This document shows, one piece after another, positions 1-8,783 of a stretch of 64,000 bases of DNA. Position numbers and translations under genes: made by a program. The stretch's first letter is position 1; each line of letters starts with the position of its first letter. Location of the stretch: contig MABD01000056.1 in NCBI GenBank assembly GCA_002162955.1, forward strand, positions 124,001 through 188,000, given 5' to 3'. The notes under the pieces are model-generated. The model made no database searches. It worked only from the letters and a program-made list of their open reading frames with translations, and was not told where the DNA came from. This DNA is from Gammaproteobacteria bacterium 45_16_T64. Lineage in GTDB: Bacteria; Pseudomonadota; Gammaproteobacteria; Pseudomonadales; Ketobacteraceae.

Positions 1-1
1 T

Positions 2-1267
2 CTTTCAGGTTTTCGCTCGAAAACGGCCATCATCGGCATGGGAGATCAAGGCGAATATGCCTCGATGTTTTTTGGATTTGGGGAGCATGGAAGAATCCAT
101 GAGATAAAACAGTATTACTTTCCCGACTGCTTGAGCTTTCTTTACGACACTATGTCCAGCTACTTCGGCTTTGACGGCCCCAACGCAGTGAGTAGCACCA
201 TAACCCTAGCAGCTCAAGGAAACCCAAACCGATACGATCTAAGCCGATTGCTTCACCATGAACACGGAGATGTATCGGTAAACACCGATTATGTTAACGT
301 TAGCGATAATCGCCGATATCAAAAAGATGACAGGTTCTATCATTTCACCCGCCAGCTTGTCGATTGGTTAGGGCCGGTACGAGATGGCAAGGCAGAACTA
401 AACCCCTATAGTCACTATGCGGCATCAATACAGCAGCTCTTCGAAAAGACAATAGTGTCACTCGTAAAAGAAAACTTGGGCGATATTATCGATGAAACAG
501 GACGCTTAGTATTTGCCGGTAGCGGCGCGAGCAACTACAAGCTCAATCAAACACTGCTAGCACAACCCAATATCAAACATCTCTGGGTTCCGCCAACAGG
601 CCACAACGCACTATCAGCTATTGGGGCGGCAACACATGCCTGTGCGACTCAGGGTATTGTTGCTAATAATCTTAAGCACGCGTTCTTGGGACCCACTTAC
701 ACCTCGAAAGACTGTAAAGCAGCCTGCGAAGCACATTCCGAAACACCACACTATAAGCCTCTAAAACACCAGGCGAAGGAAGCGGCAAGATTACTTTGTG
801 AAACGGGTTCAATTGCATGGTTCCAAGGAGCAATGGAATTAGGCAATCAAGCCTCTGGGGCTCGAAGCATTCTAACCCTGTTGAATCACTCAACAACAGG
901 ATTACCCCCCCAGCCTTGTAGAGTGAGCATGTTAGACCATACTGCGGACACAATGCTGAATACCTCCCATCGTTCCGCTTTTTTTAACATGAGTTATGAA
1001 ATCGCAGAAACTCACCGCCATCATGTTACACACTTACTTCAACCCGATGGTACATTGCTTGCCCAAACCGTAACCCAAGACTATCACCCTGCTTTCTATG
1101 CATTATTACAAGAAGTAGAGGCGCTCACAGGTATCGGTGCGGTATTACATAGCTCCCTTGTGACGCCAAACAACACGCTGGCGACCACCCCAAAGGATGC
1201 CCTTGACGCTTTTTACCAATCAGAACTATCGCAGTTAATCATGGAAGATCTACTCGTAACCAAGTAA
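2..1267 (+). CDS. Carbamoyltransferase, NodU/CmcH family (WapO-like), 5' end outside window
   Basis: The reading frame is already open at base 2, so the gene starts before the window and about 421 codons of an expected 550-600 are visible. Family signs are a GMGDQGE stretch near the left edge (matching the DGxGE motif), a nucleotide-binding-like segment FAGSGASNYKLN followed by GHNALSAIGAA, and the C-terminal signature GAMELGNQASGARSIL, equivalent to the family's GxxExGxRALGxRSIL. These enzymes transfer a carbamoyl group from carbamoyl phosphate to a sugar hydroxyl, through an adenylate. In Pseudomonas the homologue WapO carbamoylates an inner-core heptose, and the gene order here (mig-14, dnpA, glycosyltransferases, waaP/C/F) matches that locus, so an LPS-core role is a good inference. 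The Arg of RALG is replaced by Gln-Ala-Ser, a divergence to check. Confidence 0.85.
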   Translation, partial: LSGFRSKTAIIGMGDQGEYASMFFGFGEHGRIHEIKQYYFPDCLSFLYDTMSSYFGFDGPNAVSSTITLAAQGNPNRYDLSRLLHHEHGDVSVNTDYVNVSDNRRYQKDDRFYHFTRQLVDWLGPVRDGKAELNPYSHYAASIQQLFEKTIVSLVKENLGDIIDETGRLVFAGSGASNYKLNQTLLAQPNIKHLWVPPTGHNALSAIGAATHACATQGIVANNLKHAFLGPTYTSKDCKAACEAHSETPHYKPLKHQAKEAARLLCETGSIAWFQGAMELGNQASGARSILTLLNHSTTGLPPQPCRVSMLDHTADTMLNTSHRSAFFNMSYEIAETHRHHVTHLLQPDGTLLAQTVTQDYHPAFYALLQEVEALTGIGAVLHSSLVTPNNTLATTPKDALDAFYQSELSQLIMEDLLVTK

Positions 1268-1299
1268 TCTTCCATGATAATTTACACACCTATTATTAG

Positions 1300-2229
1300 A
1301 TGAACCATAAATTACCTATGTCGCTAAACCCAATTAAATCCATCACAAAAACCTGGCGTGAATCTGGCTGGGAAAAAGCATCAGTGGAAGAGTACACCTC
1401 CGCCTACACTACGTTTGGCGGTAGTTTCATTACCCATCCCGAAGTACTGAGTGCGATATCCAGCATCGCCAACATGCCACTTGAGTATTTAAAACAGGAA
1501 GATAATGGCAAACTCATCGGCGCTATTGCTACCTGGGACAAATGTCTCGCAGGCAGTAAGAATGGACTTAAAAAGGCAGGAAAGCGCAGCCTTATCGACA
1601 TCGGTAATGCAGAGATAATCCTACCGCTGAGCAGAGACCAGCAGTTTAGTATTCGCCATCACGGCGACAATATTTCTGAGCTCAACAATCAGCTGATCAG
1701 CAACATCAAACCCGCTGACTATGAGATGGCATTTGCAAAGCCGCATATGGAGTGCTCAAAGAAATTTCGTTATAACCAACGACGTGAACTGCGCTTGCTA
1801 GAAGAAGCCGGCGCTAGTTACCGCCCCATACAAGAGCTCTCTGCTTTAGAAATATCCACAGCCTACAAGACACTATTCAAGAAGCGCTGGGATTTTGATG
1901 CTAAAGGTCACGAAACAATGGACAAGACCATTGAGATGCTAAAGCCCTTTCTCATTGGCTACGTATTGGAAATGGATAATAAAGCCATCGCTATTCAACT
2001 CGTCTATATGGCCGAATCACCTGACTGGCTCTCCATAGAATACCTTAACGGTGGCGTCGATACAGACTACCAACAACTTAGCCCTGGCAGCGTACTGACC
2101 TATCTGAACACTCAGCACGCAGAAGCACTTGCCACTGAAAAGAATAAATCACGGCGCTATTCGTTTGGCATCAGCGATCGAGACTACAAAGCACGCTGGT
2201 GTAACCCCTCCCCAGTATTTCAACTCTAA
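1300..2229 (+). CDS. Mig-14-like GNAT/FemAB-fold protein
   Basis: A 309-residue protein that I recognise as Mig-14 family, about full length. Features are the N-terminal W-RESGWEKAS region, a central KKFRYNQRRELR basic segment, and a C-terminal half with SIEYLNGG and SFGISDRDYKARWC, as expected for an acetyltransferase-like fold. In Salmonella and Pseudomonas Mig-14 is linked to resistance to cationic antimicrobial peptides and is associated with the inner membrane; its reaction is not established. It starts 32 nt after the carbamoyltransferase stop and ends 5 nt before the next gene, so it is in the same transcription unit. An alternative ATG lies at codon 7. The neighbours suggest it acts on LPS or on another envelope polymer; that part is inference. 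Confidence 0.8.
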   Translation: MNHKLPMSLNPIKSITKTWRESGWEKASVEEYTSAYTTFGGSFITHPEVLSAISSIANMPLEYLKQEDNGKLIGAIATWDKCLAGSKNGLKKAGKRSLIDIGNAEIILPLSRDQQFSIRHHGDNISELNNQLISNIKPADYEMAFAKPHMECSKKFRYNQRRELRLLEEAGASYRPIQELSALEISTAYKTLFKKRWDFDAKGHETMDKTIEMLKPFLIGYVLEMDNKAIAIQLVYMAESPDWLSIEYLNGGVDTDYQQLSPGSVLTYLNTQHAEALATEKNKSRRYSFGISDRDYKARWCNPSPVFQL

Positions 2230-2234
2230 TAGAT

Positions 2235-3692
2235 ATGAAAACCAAAGATAACGTCGAATTAAAAAGAAAAAAGCGTAATAACCAATTACGCGCGCTCTTT
2301 TCTATTATCTGCTTTCTCGCCCTGCTATTAAGCGGTCACTACCTTCTGGCTGTTATTGGGATAGCCGCCATATATATTCTTCAGGAAACATTGGGTTCTG
2401 ACCACGTATTCTATAATCCTGCAGATAGTTATCAATATGAATTTGAGCACTCGAATAAAATACTATGCACCATTAACGCTACAGGCTCGTTACTGGTAAA
2501 AGCACAGCAGCAGGGTCAAATCCACCATACCTTTCTACTCGAGTGTGATATAAAGCACCGATTGCTAGGAAAAATATACGATCCTTATGTAATCATCAGT
2601 GGTTCAACAAAAACACAGACACAACACTTCGAGCGATCACTCTGCGGCATACGGCATATCAATCTCAGCGACTTTGCCGCTGACCTCATCAATGAATCCC
2701 CCATAACGTTCGCATTTCATCACTGCCAAACACACGACTCGAATACCGCACTGCATCACTTTCCACACGCAGACATATCCAAAGAAAAACTCCTTATTCT
2801 TGCCCCCCACGCCGACGATGCGGAACTCTCGGCCTTTGGTTTATACAGCCAATCGGACACCCATATAGTCACCATTACCGCTGGCGAAATCGAAATGGAA
2901 GATTTCCAAACAATCTATCCAGACCCGGTGAAGGCATCCATGCTTAAAGGTCGATTGCGCGCATGGGATAGCATCGCCGTTCCGCTATGGGGCAACGTGC
3001 CTCAGGATCAATGCATACAGTTAGGATATTTTTGTCGACAATTAAAAGCGATGCACGATACCCCTCAGGCAATCATCGCCTCCCAAACGGCGAACATAAA
3101 CGACCCACGACAGTTTCGACAATTTAATGCAACACCACTTGCCAGCGATAAACATGGTAGATCCAACTGGGATAGTTTAATCGGGGATTTACGGGAGATT
3201 ATTGATTCAGTAAAACCATCAGTCATTCTCACCCCGCACCCAGAACTTGATCCACATGAAGATCATCTATATACCACTAAGGCGCTGCAGGAAGCACTAA
3301 AAGCTAGCACCAGCACACCAGAAACCGTTCTACTTTACTGCAATCACTACGTGCATACTGATCACTTTCCTTTTGGTCCACCCCATACAAATACCGGACT
3401 GCCACCTAACTTTGATTCAACGATAGTATCGCCCACAATCTACTCATTCCCACTTAACGATGACAAACAAAAAGACAAGATCTTTGCACTAGAAATGATG
3501 CATGATTTGAAGTCGCCGTTATCCACGAAAAAGAAATTACGTCGCTATTTACAAAAACGATTAATTGGGCGCAATAAAATACAATACGGCAACAGCGAGT
3601 ACTTCACCAAAGCCATTAAGAACCAAGAGGTCTTCGTCAGCGTCCCCTACCAACAATTCCAACAAATTTCGACCAAGAGTAAGTCAGAATGA
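2235..3692 (+). CDS. dnpA: PIG-L family de-N-acetylase, DnpA-like
   Basis: A 485-residue protein with a cytosolic basic N-terminus, a hydrophobic segment at about residues 17-50 (one or two membrane passes), and a PIG-L/LmbE domain from about residue 185. The metal-binding motif appears as LAPHADDAELSAFG and a second metal site as PHPELDPHEDH. PIG-L enzymes are zinc-dependent and remove acetyl groups from N-acetylated sugars. In Pseudomonas aeruginosa, dnpA lies beside mig-14 in the LPS-core locus and affects persistence to antibiotics. The same adjacency here supports orthology. The stop codon overlaps the start of the next gene by 4 nt (ATGA), so translation is probably coupled. The substrate is unknown; a core or surface hexosamine is likely. 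Confidence 0.82.
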   Translation: MKTKDNVELKRKKRNNQLRALFSIICFLALLLSGHYLLAVIGIAAIYILQETLGSDHVFYNPADSYQYEFEHSNKILCTINATGSLLVKAQQQGQIHHTFLLECDIKHRLLGKIYDPYVIISGSTKTQTQHFERSLCGIRHINLSDFAADLINESPITFAFHHCQTHDSNTALHHFPHADISKEKLLILAPHADDAELSAFGLYSQSDTHIVTITAGEIEMEDFQTIYPDPVKASMLKGRLRAWDSIAVPLWGNVPQDQCIQLGYFCRQLKAMHDTPQAIIASQTANINDPRQFRQFNATPLASDKHGRSNWDSLIGDLREIIDSVKPSVILTPHPELDPHEDHLYTTKALQEALKASTSTPETVLLYCNHYVHTDHFPFGPPHTNTGLPPNFDSTIVSPTIYSFPLNDDKQKDKIFALEMMHDLKSPLSTKKKLRRYLQKRLIGRNKIQYGNSEYFTKAIKNQEVFVSVPYQQFQQISTKSKSE

Positions 3693-4648
3693 GAGTATTG
3701 TTACTTGTCCAAAAAGAAGAGCGCGCTCAACTTGATACTTTATATGGGAGTATCGCTAAACACTGCGACCTTGATCTACGAAAACTCAGCTCAAAAGAAC
3801 AAGCAGATCTAGCTACCTACTTTAAAAAAAATGTTAACACTGAAGAGTTTGGAAGAATCATATTTTTTCTACGATTCAAAAAAGAAATCCGTCAAGTCCC
3901 CTTTATTCGAACCATTCCGAACCTGATCATATTAGAGCACGACGCATGGCAAAATTATTACGCCGACTCCAAATATAAAGGTAAATTTTCTCGGCACTAT
4001 TTTGACCTACCCTGGGCGCGTATATTGGTTTCAGGTGCATCACTCTGCAAAAAACTTGTAAAAGAAGGTCATGACGCCGTCTTTATACCCAAGGGATATG
4101 ACAACAAGTCTCTAACCAACCTTAACCGCCCAAGAAATATCGAGCTAGGTTTTCTAGGCAGCATCGAACATAAGACCTACATCAAACGAAAACAATTTCT
4201 CGACGGTGTAACCAATGATTTGGGGTTGGAAGTCAGGAGAACCAACTCCGGTGATGAATACCTTCAAGCCCTAAATAACATCAAATACTTTATCAGTGCA
4301 GACATCGACTTTGGCGAAAATATGATAAAGAATTTTGAAGCCATGGCATGTGGCTGCGTGGTTTTCGCCTATAACCAAGGTGAAACGGAGAATAACGCGC
4401 TGCACTTTAAGGACATGGAGAATATTGTTCTATACCAATCACTGGATGAGCTAAAAGAAAAACTCGCATTATTAAAAGCGAACGAAGCCTTAAGCCAATC
4501 CATTGCAGCAAAGGGCCAAGCACTTGCTGAAGAGCACTACGGGTTCTCCAAACTGGGTAAAAAGATCGTAGAAGCAATTATGCCAAATCTTAGAAAACAC
4601 ACTGGCTCGGGACTATTTGATAACTTTCGCTATCTTCTTAGACGATAA
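3689..4648 (+). CDS. Glycosyltransferase, GT-B fold with CgeB-like C-terminal domain
   Basis: A 319-residue cytosolic protein with no signal peptide. The C-terminal half carries a Glyco_trans_1_2-type donor-binding region: NFEAMACGCVVFAYNQGE followed by a DMENIVLYQSLDEL segment, the usual layout in CgeB-like and small GT4-like transferases. The N-terminal half has little recognisable sequence beyond alternating beta/alpha character. Position and size match the Pseudomonas ssg (PA5001) gene next to dnpA, which affects LPS core and cell-surface polysaccharide. The start ATG sits inside the dnpA stop (4-nt overlap). Donor and acceptor sugars cannot be read from the sequence; a role in LPS outer core is inferred from context. 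Confidence 0.72.
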   Translation: MRVLLLVQKEERAQLDTLYGSIAKHCDLDLRKLSSKEQADLATYFKKNVNTEEFGRIIFFLRFKKEIRQVPFIRTIPNLIILEHDAWQNYYADSKYKGKFSRHYFDLPWARILVSGASLCKKLVKEGHDAVFIPKGYDNKSLTNLNRPRNIELGFLGSIEHKTYIKRKQFLDGVTNDLGLEVRRTNSGDEYLQALNNIKYFISADIDFGENMIKNFEAMACGCVVFAYNQGETENNALHFKDMENIVLYQSLDELKEKLALLKANEALSQSIAAKGQALAEEHYGFSKLGKKIVEAIMPNLRKHTGSGLFDNFRYLLRR

Positions 4649-4680
4649 TCTTAGGCGACAAGTGAAAACAGCAAGACCAG

Positions 4681-5823
4681 ATGACACACTCGGTATATAA
4701 AATGACACAAAAAACAGCCATACAACTTTGCCACGGTTACAAAATGCCTTTTTTTGATGTGGCACAGCAGCACGCCTACACACTCAAACAAAGCGGTTAT
4801 CATGTTATTACTATATTCCTGACCGGTAAGCATGATGCAGATATCGAGCGTGCTAGCTTTTCCGACCAAACACTCTTTTTTGAACAGTCATCTAAATCGC
4901 TACAAGGGCTCAAAGTCAATCTGATCAAAAAAATCAATCGCATTTGCAAAGACAACCAGGTCTCGCTCATCGTCGCCCACCGCGCAAAAGCCATCTACCT
5001 GTCTTGCATTGCCTCGTTTCTAATGCCCGACATACAGATCATTGGTGTTGCCCACGCATACAATGTCTTTAAACGTAAAAAAAGACGATTTATGCCCTAT
5101 CTGCGAACCAAGAACCTACGCCTCGTGGGAGTATCCGATGCCATCCGAGATGACATCCGCAGATCACTACCGAAATTTCCCCAAGATCAAATACAAACTT
5201 ACTATAACCGCCTAGACTTTAGTTCGGTAGAAGACACTCTCTTGTCGAGAGAAGAGGCGAGACAGGCGCTGTCCATACCCGAAGATGAATATGCCTTTAT
5301 CAATATCGGCCGCTTGCACCCAGACAAAGACCAAACAACACTGATCGATGGCTATTCCACCGCCCTCACCAACATGCCAAAATCCAAACTCTATATTATT
5401 GGTGCGGGCAAAATAGAAACGCAACTCAAGGCTCACGCCAACGCCTCAAAGGCATCCGACTGCATCACCTTTGTTGGCGTCGTACCCGACGCATGTAAAT
5501 ACCTTAAAGCCTTTGATTGCTTTGTATTATCATCAGACCACGAGCCTTTTGGTATGGTTCTGCTAGAAGCGATTGCCGCAAACATCCCTATGATCACCAC
5601 CAATTGTGGTGGTGCAGACGAAATCAATAGAAGCGACAACAAATTCGACCAGGGGGATAGTGCGGCGTTATCAACATTGTTAATTCAGCAACGTTCTCGC
5701 TCCCAGGAAGACACTAAGCAACAAATCCGAGAGCAACACGTCTTCGCAGAAAAAACATTTAGCTATGCCGCCTCTGTGACACGCTTTTCTGAATTAGAGA
5801 AGATCTTTAAAATAAAATCGTAA
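4681..5823 (+). CDS. Glycosyltransferase family 4 (LPS core, WapH-like by context)
   Basis: A 380-residue GT-B glycosyltransferase. Typical GT4 elements are IGRLHPDKDQTTLIDGY (start of the C-terminal domain, around residue 205), IIGAGKIETQLKAHA, and the donor-binding DHEPFGMVLLEAIAANIPM followed by TTNCGGADE. The E-x7-E pattern of retaining GT4 enzymes is present in the EPFGMVLLE segment. Two ATGs are possible: 4681 and 4702 (second Met, giving MTQKTAIQL); neither has a strong ribosome site. It is the last gene of the forward LPS unit and is followed by a long hairpin before the convergent kinase gene. The sugar donor is not deducible. Confidence 0.8.
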   Translation: MTHSVYKMTQKTAIQLCHGYKMPFFDVAQQHAYTLKQSGYHVITIFLTGKHDADIERASFSDQTLFFEQSSKSLQGLKVNLIKKINRICKDNQVSLIVAHRAKAIYLSCIASFLMPDIQIIGVAHAYNVFKRKKRRFMPYLRTKNLRLVGVSDAIRDDIRRSLPKFPQDQIQTYYNRLDFSSVEDTLLSREEARQALSIPEDEYAFINIGRLHPDKDQTTLIDGYSTALTNMPKSKLYIIGAGKIETQLKAHANASKASDCITFVGVVPDACKYLKAFDCFVLSSDHEPFGMVLLEAIAANIPMITTNCGGADEINRSDNKFDQGDSAALSTLLIQQRSRSQEDTKQQIREQHVFAEKTFSYAASVTRFSELEKIFKIKS

Positions 5824-5841
5824 TTAGATGCGGCGCAAACT

Positions 5842-5883
5842 GGAGGTCGTGATAAGTAATAACATGCTCCTTATCACACCTCC
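5842..5883. terminator. Hairpin between convergent LPS genes
   Basis: An imperfect inverted repeat with arms GGAGGTCGTGATAAG and CTTATCACACCTCC (one extra base in the left arm) and an approximately 12-nt loop. It lies in the 65-nt gap between two convergent genes. There is no long T-run directly after the right arm, although CCCTTTTTC follows within 15 nt. It probably terminates both transcripts. Confidence 0.55.
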
Positions 5884-5888
5884 TCCCG

Positions 5889-6680
5889 TCACAACCCTTT
5901 TTCTTGGGCTAATAGTTTTTCTGCTTTGATCTCAACATTTCGCCAAAAGGTCGACGTAAAACGCGTTTCATCACCGTATCTTTCACGGAACATTTCAAAC
6001 TCCCGAGGTTTCATGAACACTTCTCTCATGGAATACCAAAGCCCAGCAACATCTTTTAAACGCCAGCGAGGAGGAACTTGTTTTCTAATTTGAGATCGAT
6101 GAAGGTCGATAATGTACACAGGATTAGACGCATCATACTTATCCGCATCAAATAGGAAGTGACAGATATACAAGTCCCGGTGATTCACTCCATGACCGTG
6201 TAACGTGGAGACAGCCGATACCACCTTCTCCATGCACTCAGACACCACCCGTTCGTAATTCGGATCACTCTGATGCTCTAAGCAAAAATCTTCCAGTGAT
6301 ATACAGCCAGCAAGCTCCTCCGTAATAATAAAGGACAACTGCGTTGCAGGGTTACTACCCCGCTTGCCGTATGCTACATAAGTCATGGTATCCACTTGAA
6401 TACTCTTTAGCTTATCAATAGCCAACCATTCATTCTTTGCCCCCAACACCGGCAAACGAAGCTGAACAATATTTTTGAAAATTTCCTTCCAACCTACGCC
6501 CCGGTGGATTTTCAGAAAATATCCTTTTCCATCCAACTCAAATCGTAATGTTTTTCTGCCGTCCATTTCTCGATAGACTTTTCCATCAAGCTTTTCTACT
6601 GCATCAAAAGGATCTTTCCCAGACCACAATGTAGAGAATTGTGGCGACAGGTACAAATCATCCGTCACGTTGCACCCCAA
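5889..6680 (-). CDS. waaP: LPS core heptose(I) kinase WaaP/RfaP
   Basis: A 263-residue kinase of the WaaP/RfaP family, at its usual length. Landmarks are LKIHRGVGWKEIFKN near residues 55-70, NEWLAIDKL, SFIITEEL, the catalytic loop GVNHRDLYICHFL and a metal-binding IIDLHRSQIR, followed by VPPRWRLKDVAGLWYS. The family phosphorylates the first heptose of the inner core in the cytosol using ATP; in Pseudomonas this is essential for outer-membrane integrity. The canonical HRDCYICHF has Leu in place of Cys here. The start at 6680 overlaps the 3' end of waaC by 23 nt. It is the last gene of the ilvE-waaF-waaC-waaP unit. Confidence 0.9.
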   Translation of the reverse strand: MGCNVTDDLYLSPQFSTLWSGKDPFDAVEKLDGKVYREMDGRKTLRFELDGKGYFLKIHRGVGWKEIFKNIVQLRLPVLGAKNEWLAIDKLKSIQVDTMTYVAYGKRGSNPATQLSFIITEELAGCISLEDFCLEHQSDPNYERVVSECMEKVVSAVSTLHGHGVNHRDLYICHFLFDADKYDASNPVYIIDLHRSQIRKQVPPRWRLKDVAGLWYSMREVFMKPREFEMFRERYGDETRFTSTFWRNVEIKAEKLLAQEKGL

Positions 6681-7731
6681 AAATCTGCTGCTCTAACGCG
6701 TCAAATACGGCATTTGGCATAATACTACTAAAGCACGGAGGATCAACGTATTCACCTTGCGCTATCTCCAACTGATTCTTCACCTTTAACCCAGTGTAAT
6801 TGCACTCTCTCTTCATACAAGGCGCGCAATCATAGTTTGCATATAGATGAGTTTGATTTTTACCATAAGCGCCACTTAAGCCAGGGTCTGTGGATCCATA
6901 CAATGAAACCATCGGAATATCCATTGCTGCCGACAAATGAGCCAAACCTGTATCTACCGCGACAACACCTTTAGCACCAGCGATCCATCCAGCCACTTCT
7001 CTTAATCCAGTGCGAGGCATCACAATCGCATCCTCTCCAACAACCTCAGAAATACGCTCTGCACGCTGCCTTTCAATATCATTGCCCCAAGGCAGCATCA
7101 CTTGATAACCTGACTCAGTGACTTTTTTCCCTAGCTCTTTCCAGTAAAATTCCGGCCAATGCTTGGTATCCCATGTAGTTCCATGAAAAAACAATAAGTA
7201 GGGCCTCTCCACATTGGGCTTTGGCAACAGTGTAGTATCGATACCACTCCGACCCACTTTTGTTGGCAGGTCGTAACCTAATGACTGAGCAAATAATTGC
7301 CGGGTGCGCTCCACGGCATGCTGATCTCTAGGCACCGTAATTTTATGATGATAAAATTGAGAAGCAAGAGGCTCGCGTGCTGAGGCATTCGAATAACCAA
7401 ACAATGGACCACGTGCATAGCGAGTCAACCAAGCACTTTTTAGCAACCCTTGCGCATCAATGACTGCAGAGTAGTGTTCTCCACCAACAGCCGCCTTAAA
7501 GTCATTCCATTCCCCCGCCCGCAGCGTTTTTAACAAGCTACCACGCCAACGACGAATCGCCACCGGAATCACTTTATCAACATGACTATGCATCGCAGGT
7601 ATATCGGCAAAACCTTCTTCTACTACCCAATCAAAGGTAATATCCGGTAAGGCCAAAGCCGCATCCGTAAGCGCGGGCAAGGTATGAATAACATCCCCCA
7701 GCGACGATGTCTTAATCACCAATACTCGCAT
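6658..7731 (-). CDS. waaC: LPS heptosyltransferase I WaaC
   Basis: A 357-residue GT9 family enzyme that adds the first L-glycero-D-manno-heptose to Kdo2-lipid A. The N-terminus shows the family signature TSSLGDVIHTLPAL, and the C-terminal domain has VAVDTGLAHLSAAMDIPMV followed by LYGSTDPGLSGAYG, the ADP-heptose binding region. It ends with a Cys-rich CAPCMKRECNYTG segment. The start overlaps the waaF stop by one base (TAATG), so the two are translationally coupled. I call it WaaC rather than WaaF because of SSLGDVIHTLPA and the gene order waaF-waaC. Confidence 0.92.
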   Translation of the reverse strand: MRVLVIKTSSLGDVIHTLPALTDAALALPDITFDWVVEEGFADIPAMHSHVDKVIPVAIRRWRGSLLKTLRAGEWNDFKAAVGGEHYSAVIDAQGLLKSAWLTRYARGPLFGYSNASAREPLASQFYHHKITVPRDQHAVERTRQLFAQSLGYDLPTKVGRSGIDTTLLPKPNVERPYLLFFHGTTWDTKHWPEFYWKELGKKVTESGYQVMLPWGNDIERQRAERISEVVGEDAIVMPRTGLREVAGWIAGAKGVVAVDTGLAHLSAAMDIPMVSLYGSTDPGLSGAYGKNQTHLYANYDCAPCMKRECNYTGLKVKNQLEIAQGEYVDPPCFSSIMPNAVFDALEQQIFGVQRDG

Positions 7732-8783
7732 TAATTATCTGACCCTTGATTCGCTTGCTCATGCAATAGCACGCCCAATGCAGTATCGATTTGTTCACAG
7801 CGTAATTTTTTCATGCAATCACCATGACCTAACGGGCACTGCCTTTCAAAACACGGACTGCATTCAAGATCAATTCTTTCAACTTTCACTTTGTCACTAA
7901 GAGGCGGTGTAAAGTCTGGTGAGGTTGACCCATAAGGTACAACCAACGGCCGATCAAGTGCAGCTGCTATATGCATTAAGCCTGAATCATTAGACACCAC
8001 GGCATCCGCTAAGGACAACAAATCAACGGCTTCCGCTAGGCTAGTTTTTCCCGCCAAATTAAAACAATGGGCTTGCTGACCTTCACTTAACCGCTCAAGA
8101 ATATCACCGACTACGGCCTCATCATTCGCCGATCCAAAAAGCCACACCTGCCAACCCTGATCAATCCGCTTACCAGCAAGTTTCGCAAACTTATCACTGG
8201 GCCAGCGTTTAGATTCACCAAATTCGGCACCCGGACATAGAGCAAGCACTTTTCTTTCGCTCTGAACAGGCAACTGGTATTTAGTAATCGCTTGCTGTCG
8301 AGTCGCGATATCAATATCGAGGGATGGATAAGGTAATGCTTGAGGTAATGCACGCCCCTCGGGATATGCCAACGCCACAAAACGCTGGATCATCAGAGGG
8401 TATTCTTCTTTATTTAACGGCCGCAGGTCATTCAGCAGGATGTAACGCATTTCCCCTCGCCATCCAGTCCGCTTGGGGATTTTAGCCCAAAAAGGGATTA
8501 ACGCTGACTTGAGGGAATTGGGTAATAAGATAGCCTGATCATAACCTGCGGACTGCAGGGACAAACCAAACGCTTTACGCGCTTTTAGATCAACATCACC
8601 ATGATCAAAAGGCAATGCCAGCGCGGCGTTCACCTCCGGCATTCGCTCAATAATCGGACGGCTCCAGTTCGGCGCCAGCACATCAATGCAGGCGTCTGGT
8701 TGCTGCCGTTTAATCGAAATAAAAAGCGATTGAGCCATCACCATATCGCCAACCCATGACGGCCCAACAACCAAAATTTTCAT
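7731..8783 (-). CDS. waaF: LPS heptosyltransferase II WaaF
   Basis: A 350-residue GT9 enzyme adding the second inner-core heptose. Diagnostic parts are the N-terminal VVGPSWVGDMVMAQSLF, LLPNSLKSALIPFWA, and VSNDSGLMHIAAALDRP with the donor-site GSTSPDFTPPLS, then CSPCFERQCPLGHGDCM near the C-terminus. The start codon at 8783 follows the ilvE stop with no intervening base (TAAATG). This packing indicates one polycistronic mRNA from ilvE through waaP. Confidence 0.95.
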   Translation of the reverse strand: MKILVVGPSWVGDMVMAQSLFISIKRQQPDACIDVLAPNWSRPIIERMPEVNAALALPFDHGDVDLKARKAFGLSLQSAGYDQAILLPNSLKSALIPFWAKIPKRTGWRGEMRYILLNDLRPLNKEEYPLMIQRFVALAYPEGRALPQALPYPSLDIDIATRQQAITKYQLPVQSERKVLALCPGAEFGESKRWPSDKFAKLAGKRIDQGWQVWLFGSANDEAVVGDILERLSEGQQAHCFNLAGKTSLAEAVDLLSLADAVVSNDSGLMHIAAALDRPLVVPYGSTSPDFTPPLSDKVKVERIDLECSPCFERQCPLGHGDCMKKLRCEQIDTALGVLLHEQANQGSDN

